This document shows positions 23,299 to 26,991 of a stretch of DNA of 26,991 nt, one piece after another. A program made the position numbers and the translations under genes. Source of the stretch: an uncultured Chitinophagaceae bacterium. Its GTDB lineage: Bacteria > Bacteroidota > Bacteroidia > Chitinophagales > Chitinophagaceae. A model generated the notes under the pieces. It was not told the origin of the DNA, searched no databases, and saw only the letters and a list, made by a program, of their open reading frames with translations. Each line of letters starts with the position of its first letter. Within the stretch, counting starts at the first letter, position 1. The stretch spans positions 1 to 26,991 of the forward strand of contig CAKSVK010000027.1 in assembly GCA_934502905.1 (NCBI GenBank), given 5' to 3'.

Positions 23299-23438
23299 GA
23301 TATACTACTCAATTGTTGTCATTTTGACGGCGCCGGCGAAAGAAGATAAGAGAACCCGATCTGCGGTAAGCAGGTATTCATCCCGCCGCGGAAAAATTCC
23401 CGGGGGCTCTTGCCGGTTAGCAGCCTTTTAAAATGCTC

Positions 23439-26400
23439 CTAATCCGTATCTGTTTCAAACGTTCCGCCGCCGTCCTGCCAGCTAAAGGCACTGCTTCGCC
23501 GTCCCAGTTCCCAATAAAACTTACTACGGGGTTTGTTATAATTGCCGATTTCATTCATGGTACCGGTGTCGTACAGCCGGCCATTTACCATCACATATTG
23601 TATCTTTTCGGTATCGCGGATATTTTCCAGCGGATTGCCATCTATTATGATCAGATCGGCAAGCTTGCCGGTCTGCAGTGATCCGATCCAGTCATCCAGT
23701 CCCAGGCTCCTGGCGGGATTGATCGTTGCGGTTTTTAAGGCCTGCAACGGTGTCATACCACCCTGTGCCATCATCCATATCTCCCAATGCACACCAATAC
23801 CCTGTATCTGTCCGTGTGCTCCCATATTGACAGGTACGCCGGCATCATTCAGCTGCTTCACGCTGCGTGACGTCAGGATATGCCCGTTGACGTATTCTTC
23901 TTCGGGTAACATGGTACGGTGGCGGCTGCGCATATCAATGACCGCGCGGGGAGTGTATTTCAACAGCTTTTCATTCTCCCATACATTGGTATGCTGGTAC
24001 CAGTAGTATTCGCCCGATACCGAGCCATAGTTAACGATCAGGGTAGGGGTGTAGGCTGTTTTCGACTGCTTCCAGAACTGCACGACATCGTCGTACACCG
24101 GTGCTACGGGAATATTGTGTTCAATGGTGGTATGCCCATCGTTGATCATCGCCATGTTATGGTAAAAAAAGGATCCACCTTCCGGAACTACCAGGATACC
24201 CAGCTCTTTGGCAGCGGCAATCACCTGCTGATTTTGTTCGCGGCGGGGCTGGTTATAACTTTTTACCGAAAAAGCGCCAAAGGCTTTGGTCCTCCGGATA
24301 GCGCTTCTTGCGTCCTCCAGGGAGTTGATAACGGCCTTGAAATCACCATCAGCGCCATACAGTACGGTACCGGTGCTGAATACCCGCGGACCGACCATTT
24401 TACCGGCTTTTACCATTTCGCTTTGCGCAAATACCATCTCGCTGTTGGCAGAAGGATCATGGATGGAAGTAGTGCCAAATGCCAGTGCTGCGTAATACGG
24501 CCAGTGCTTTTGCGGTGTGATGCCGCTGCGGAAATGTCCGGCATGCGCATGGGCGTCTATCATACCCGGCATAATGGTTTTACCGGCACAATCAATCACC
24601 TTTGCATTGGCTGGCACAGATACATCCGTCCCGGTTGCCCTGATAAGGTTACCTTCCACCAGTAAGGTGCCCTTTGCTATAACCTCATCCCCATTCATGG
24701 TAATAATACGGGCATTGGTAAATGCCACCAGTCCTTTGGGTTTATCCGGCGCATAGTCGGTACCGATATATATACCCGTTGGTTCTGCAGGTTTGATCTC
24801 TTTCGCGTCAGTTGCAAAGCCGAAGTAGTTTTTCACCGGGATCGTAAAATATTCGTTACCCAGGTTGTAATGCAGTTGTTTGCTGTCGGCACTCCAGTGC
24901 AGGTTGTAACCGGCATCCTTTGCTACCAGCTGTACCGGTACCGATTTGGAACCGCCCGATATTTCCAGCGTAACGCCGGTACGTGGAAGGGCAGCAATAT
25001 ATACCTTATGAAGATCTACAAATGCCACCCAGTTTCCATCTGGTGATATCCTGTACTGGCTGCCATAGGTGCCGGTAACAATGCTTTTTTCATCTGTACC
25101 GTTCTTCTTTACCACGCCCAGGCTTTTACGTCCTTTTTGAAAATAGATAAATTCACCGTTTGCACTAAAGCAGGGAGCGCTCCCAGACTCCAGGATTCTT
25201 TCCGGTGTTGCATTCCCGTCAATTGCCATGGTATATATACCGGTACGGGTGTTAAAAGAATTGCCCAACACATTATCGCCCCCGTCTTTTACAAAAACGA
25301 TCGTTTTGCCATCCGGGCTGAACGAAGGGTTTCTGTAAATACCTTTTTCCAGGTTCAGCCTGCGGCTGTTTCCTTTGGCTGCATCCATGATGTATACAGC
25401 GCCCATCGCACTGTCATTCCATGTAATATAGGTGATCCATTTTCCATCTTTTGAAAAAGAGGGCTCGTCTTCAATATCATTTGACTGTGTGAGCCGTACC
25501 GGTTTACCTGCGGGCAATACTTTTTTCCACAGTGCCCCCAATGCACTATATACAACATATTTCCCATCGGGAGAAGTAGTAACGTTCTTTAATACATGCG
25601 TGCTGTCCTTTTCTTTGTTCAGGTGCTGCTTAAAACGTACGGCATCGGTGATTTTTTGTGTAACATGGCATGTAAAAGGAATATTTACAGCTTCGTTATT
25701 TCCTTCAATTTTAATACGATTGATTTTTCCGTTTGCCCAGATAACGATTTCCTTTCCATCCGGCATCCATGCAAAGCCGGTGTACACACCAAAAATAGCC
25801 CATGCTTCTGACTGGTCCTTGCTCAGCCGGTCATAAATCGGCCATTCTTCCCCGGTATCCATATTACGCAGGTAGAGCACTGATCCGGTACGTACCCTGC
25901 GAACAAAAGCCAGTGTATTACCATCCGGCGATACCTGTGGCCGGAAGGCGCTTCCGCCGCCACCGGTAACGGTTTCCATTGTTCCTTTTTCGCGATCGTA
26001 TCTTTTGATCGCATAGATCTCATTGTTAGGGTCCTTGTTATACTGGAAAAAACCACCGGGATACATGTCTTCGCTGAAGTATATATAACGCCCGTCCGGC
26101 GATACCGAAGGTTCGTTCACATCCTGCTGGTCATTTTTTCTTTTCGTAAGCTGTATACCTTCTCCACCGTTGATATGGTATATCCATATTTCCCCGGCGC
26201 CCAATGACCTGCCGGAAGTGAAATGTTTGCGGGCTACGATATAATTTCCTTCGGGAGACCATACTGCGTTGTTCAGCAGCCGGAAGTTTTCTTTGGTGAT
26301 CTGCCGGGCATTACTGCCATCTCTGTCCATGACCCATATATTATCGCCTCCGCCTGCATCGGAAGTGAAGAGGACCTTACTGCCGTCTGGACTGAACCTC

Positions 26401-26690
26401 GGCTGCACATCGTATGAGAGGCCCTGTCTCAGCACCTTTGCTGTTCCTCCTGTGATGGGCATCGTATAGATATCGCCCAGCAGGTCGAACACAATGGCAT
26501 CTCCCCGGGGTGATACGTCCAGGTTCATCCATGTGCCTTCGGTTATGGTGAATGAAACATCCCTGTATACCTGTCCTGGCGGATTGTTTACATCCCAGGT
26601 GGTGGCGGATTGCCTGGCGGTATCTCTGGTGGTTTGTGCGGTTGCAAAAAAATGTATGGAGCATAAAAAACAAATGAATAGATAGCGCAT
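23439..26690 (-). CDS. Exported TolB-like beta-propeller / amidohydrolase fusion protein
   Basis: A 1083-residue exported protein. MRYLFICFLCSIHFFATAQ is a Sec signal peptide (cleavage likely ATA-Q). Residues about 45-640 hold twelve PD40/WD40-like repeats of the FSPDGxxIxF type (for example FSPDGSKVLFTSD, VSPDGRYIYFSED, FSKDGKWITYITW, ISPDGNWVAFVD), enough for two six-bladed propellers. The C-terminal third is a metal-dependent amidohydrolase: ARIITMNGDEVIAKGTLLVEG, MPGMIDAHAHAG with H714 and H716, K810 (SVKSYNQP), H858 (TTIEHN), and the closing ATINPARSLGLDDWIGSLQTGKLADLIIIDG. At the position of the usual catalytic Asp the sequence reads NMGAHGQ (H959). A short frame upstream of the ATG at 26690 is excluded because it precedes the signal peptide. 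Probable periplasmic peptidase- or imidazolonepropionase-like hydrolase; substrate unknown. Confidence 0.93.
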   Translation of the reverse strand: MRYLFICFLCSIHFFATAQTTRDTARQSATTWDVNNPPGQVYRDVSFTITEGTWMNLDVSPRGDAIVFDLLGDIYTMPITGGTAKVLRQGLSYDVQPRFSPDGSKVLFTSDAGGGDNIWVMDRDGSNARQITKENFRLLNNAVWSPEGNYIVARKHFTSGRSLGAGEIWIYHINGGEGIQLTKRKNDQQDVNEPSVSPDGRYIYFSEDMYPGGFFQYNKDPNNEIYAIKRYDREKGTMETVTGGGGSAFRPQVSPDGNTLAFVRRVRTGSVLYLRNMDTGEEWPIYDRLSKDQSEAWAIFGVYTGFAWMPDGKEIVIWANGKINRIKIEGNNEAVNIPFTCHVTQKITDAVRFKQHLNKEKDSTHVLKNVTTSPDGKYVVYSALGALWKKVLPAGKPVRLTQSNDIEDEPSFSKDGKWITYITWNDSAMGAVYIMDAAKGNSRRLNLEKGIYRNPSFSPDGKTIVFVKDGGDNVLGNSFNTRTGIYTMAIDGNATPERILESGSAPCFSANGEFIYFQKGRKSLGVVKKNGTDEKSIVTGTYGSQYRISPDGNWVAFVDLHKVYIAALPRTGVTLEISGGSKSVPVQLVAKDAGYNLHWSADSKQLHYNLGNEYFTIPVKNYFGFATDAKEIKPAEPTGIYIGTDYAPDKPKGLVAFTNARIITMNGDEVIAKGTLLVEGNLIRATGTDVSVPANAKVIDCAGKTIMPGMIDAHAHAGHFRSGITPQKHWPYYAALAFGTTSIHDPSANSEMVFAQSEMVKAGKMVGPRVFSTGTVLYGADGDFKAVINSLEDARSAIRRTKAFGAFSVKSYNQPRREQNQQVIAAAKELGILVVPEGGSFFYHNMAMINDGHTTIEHNIPVAPVYDDVVQFWKQSKTAYTPTLIVNYGSVSGEYYWYQHTNVWENEKLLKYTPRAVIDMRSRHRTMLPEEEYVNGHILTSRSVKQLNDAGVPVNMGAHGQIQGIGVHWEIWMMAQGGMTPLQALKTATINPARSLGLDDWIGSLQTGKLADLIIIDGNPLENIRDTEKIQYVMVNGRLYDTGTMNEIGNYNKPRSKFYWELGRRSSAFSWQDGGGTFETDTD

Positions 26691-26801
26691 AGTACTGGTA
26701 TATGTGGAAATAAGGCGTAAAAGTAGCACAAAAGCGGGGATTGCTTTTTATATAAACCAAATGTGGTTATAAGTAAGCCCGTGATATTGAGTTTTGTCGC
26801 C

Positions 26802-26847
26802 ATTGTTGGTGTTATGAGCAGGCTTACGCACAGGCATCACCAACAAT
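26802..26847. repeat. Inverted repeat ATTGTTGGTG / CACCAACAAT
   Basis: Perfect 10-bp arms at 26802-26811 and 26838-26847 with a 26-base loop. No T-tract, so probably not a terminator. Confidence 0.6.
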
Positions 26848-26864
26848 ATCAGTTCACATTACTG

Positions 26865-26892
26865 TTGTTAGTGATACTTCACACGGGTATTC
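26865..26892 (+). repeat. 28-base degenerate direct repeat, copy 1
   Basis: Begins TTGTTAGTGATACTTC and ends CACGGGTATTC. Identical to copy 2 (26964-26991) at 22 of 28 positions, with the last 11 bases exact; spacing 99 bp. The same TTGTTGGTG opening is also seen at 26803. Confidence 0.65.
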
Positions 26893-26930
26893 CCACGAAG
26901 ACCGGCGGCACTGGAATACCTGTTCTTTTT

Positions 26931-26956
26931 CCCGCAGATTACGCAGATAAGCGCTG
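26931..26956 (+). repeat. CGCAGAT-word repeat, second occurrence
   Basis: CCCGCAGATTACGCAGATAA followed by GCGCTG. Related to 17913-17940. This is the common Bacteroidota intergenic string. Confidence 0.65.
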
Positions 26957-26963
26957 ATTGCCA

Positions 26964-26991
26964 TTATTGGTAATGCTGCGCACGGGTATTC
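26964..26991 (+). repeat. 28-base degenerate direct repeat, copy 2 (reaches window edge)
   Basis: Begins TTATTGGTAATGCTGC and ends CACGGGTATTC at the last base of the window, so the array may continue outside. Confidence 0.6.

Larger units (their letters stand above)
26691..26991. other. Repeat-rich intergenic stretch at the window end
   Basis: The first ~70 bp are the upstream region of the amidohydrolase gene (minus-strand TACTTTTA near -40 is a poor -7 candidate). From about 26795 to the end there is no gene; it carries a 10-bp inverted repeat, a 28-base degenerate direct repeat and CGCAGAT words, listed separately. Confidence 0.5.

Noticed and set aside
23299..23438. Terminator between the DUF6544-like gene and the amidohydrolase gene
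   Set aside because: GC-rich palindromic bits (GGCGCCGGCG near 23330) are present but no stem followed by a T-tract on either strand.
23919..24665. Plus-strand frame of 248 codons opposite the amidohydrolase
   Set aside because: Antisense to well-conserved amidohydrolase motifs (HAHAG, K810 region); no recognisable domain.
26865..26991. Integron attC sites
   Set aside because: The TTGTTAGTG ends are only loosely like GTTRRRY, no matching RYYYAAC core at the other end and no gene cassette or integrase.

Overview
The window looks like chromosomal DNA of a Bacteroidota member, most likely Chitinophagaceae (Chitinophaga-like). Evidence: the sufB-C-D-S gene order; Bacteroidota-type families (HU-CCDC81/SPOR protein, DUF2911, a probable DUF5690 transporter, a propeller-amidohydrolase); weak or absent Shine-Dalgarno sequences; and several matches to the Bacteroidota promoter -7 element TAnnTTTG just upstream of genes. 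No tRNA, rRNA, CRISPR array, phage gene or intact transposase was seen.

Layout. 1-4643 (+): iron-sulfur cluster assembly operon sufB (5' end outside the window), sufC, sufD, sufS, tightly packed. 4646-5548 (-): membrane-anchored HU-like/SPOR protein, ending 2 bp from sufS. 5641-7215: a YjbR-type small protein (-) divergent from a heptaheme c-type cytochrome lipoprotein (+). 7216-7670: gene-free stretch with paired direct repeats and nested complementary segments, the least explained part of the window. 7671-9479 (+): WYL-domain regulator and a lipoprotein. 9494-11464 (-): AraC regulator, NAD(P)-binding NmrA-like protein and DUF1772 membrane protein, probably one unit. 11804-14339 (-): GNAT acetyltransferase with a YdeI-like protein, then DinB-like and DUF2911 proteins, with hairpin terminators between units. 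14562-15284 (-): pdxJ (vitamin B6 synthesis), divergent from 15410-17833 (+), a transporter-phnW pair for 2-aminoethylphosphonate use. 18147-19859 (+): IlvD/Edd-type sugar-acid dehydratase, convergent with a MacB-like ABC permease (19868-21148, -). 21286-23298 (+): GNAT acetyltransferase, a 92-residue unknown protein and a DUF6544-like membrane-anchored protein. 23439-26690 (-): a large exported TolB-like propeller plus amidohydrolase protein. 26795-26991: repeat-rich intergenic DNA.

The clear functional groups are SUF (Fe-S assembly), whose products include cofactors needed by enzymes such as the IlvD/Edd dehydratase; the transporter/PhnW pair (phosphonate nitrogen); and the AraC/NmrA/DUF1772 unit. 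Most other genes are single-gene housekeeping or accessory functions. Two genes (WYL regulator and pdxJ) have a TAnnTTTG element exactly 4 nt before the ATG, which suggests leaderless transcripts. Several gene starts given here are downstream of the longest open frame because the family-conserved N-terminus or signal peptide begins at an internal ATG; each case is noted.
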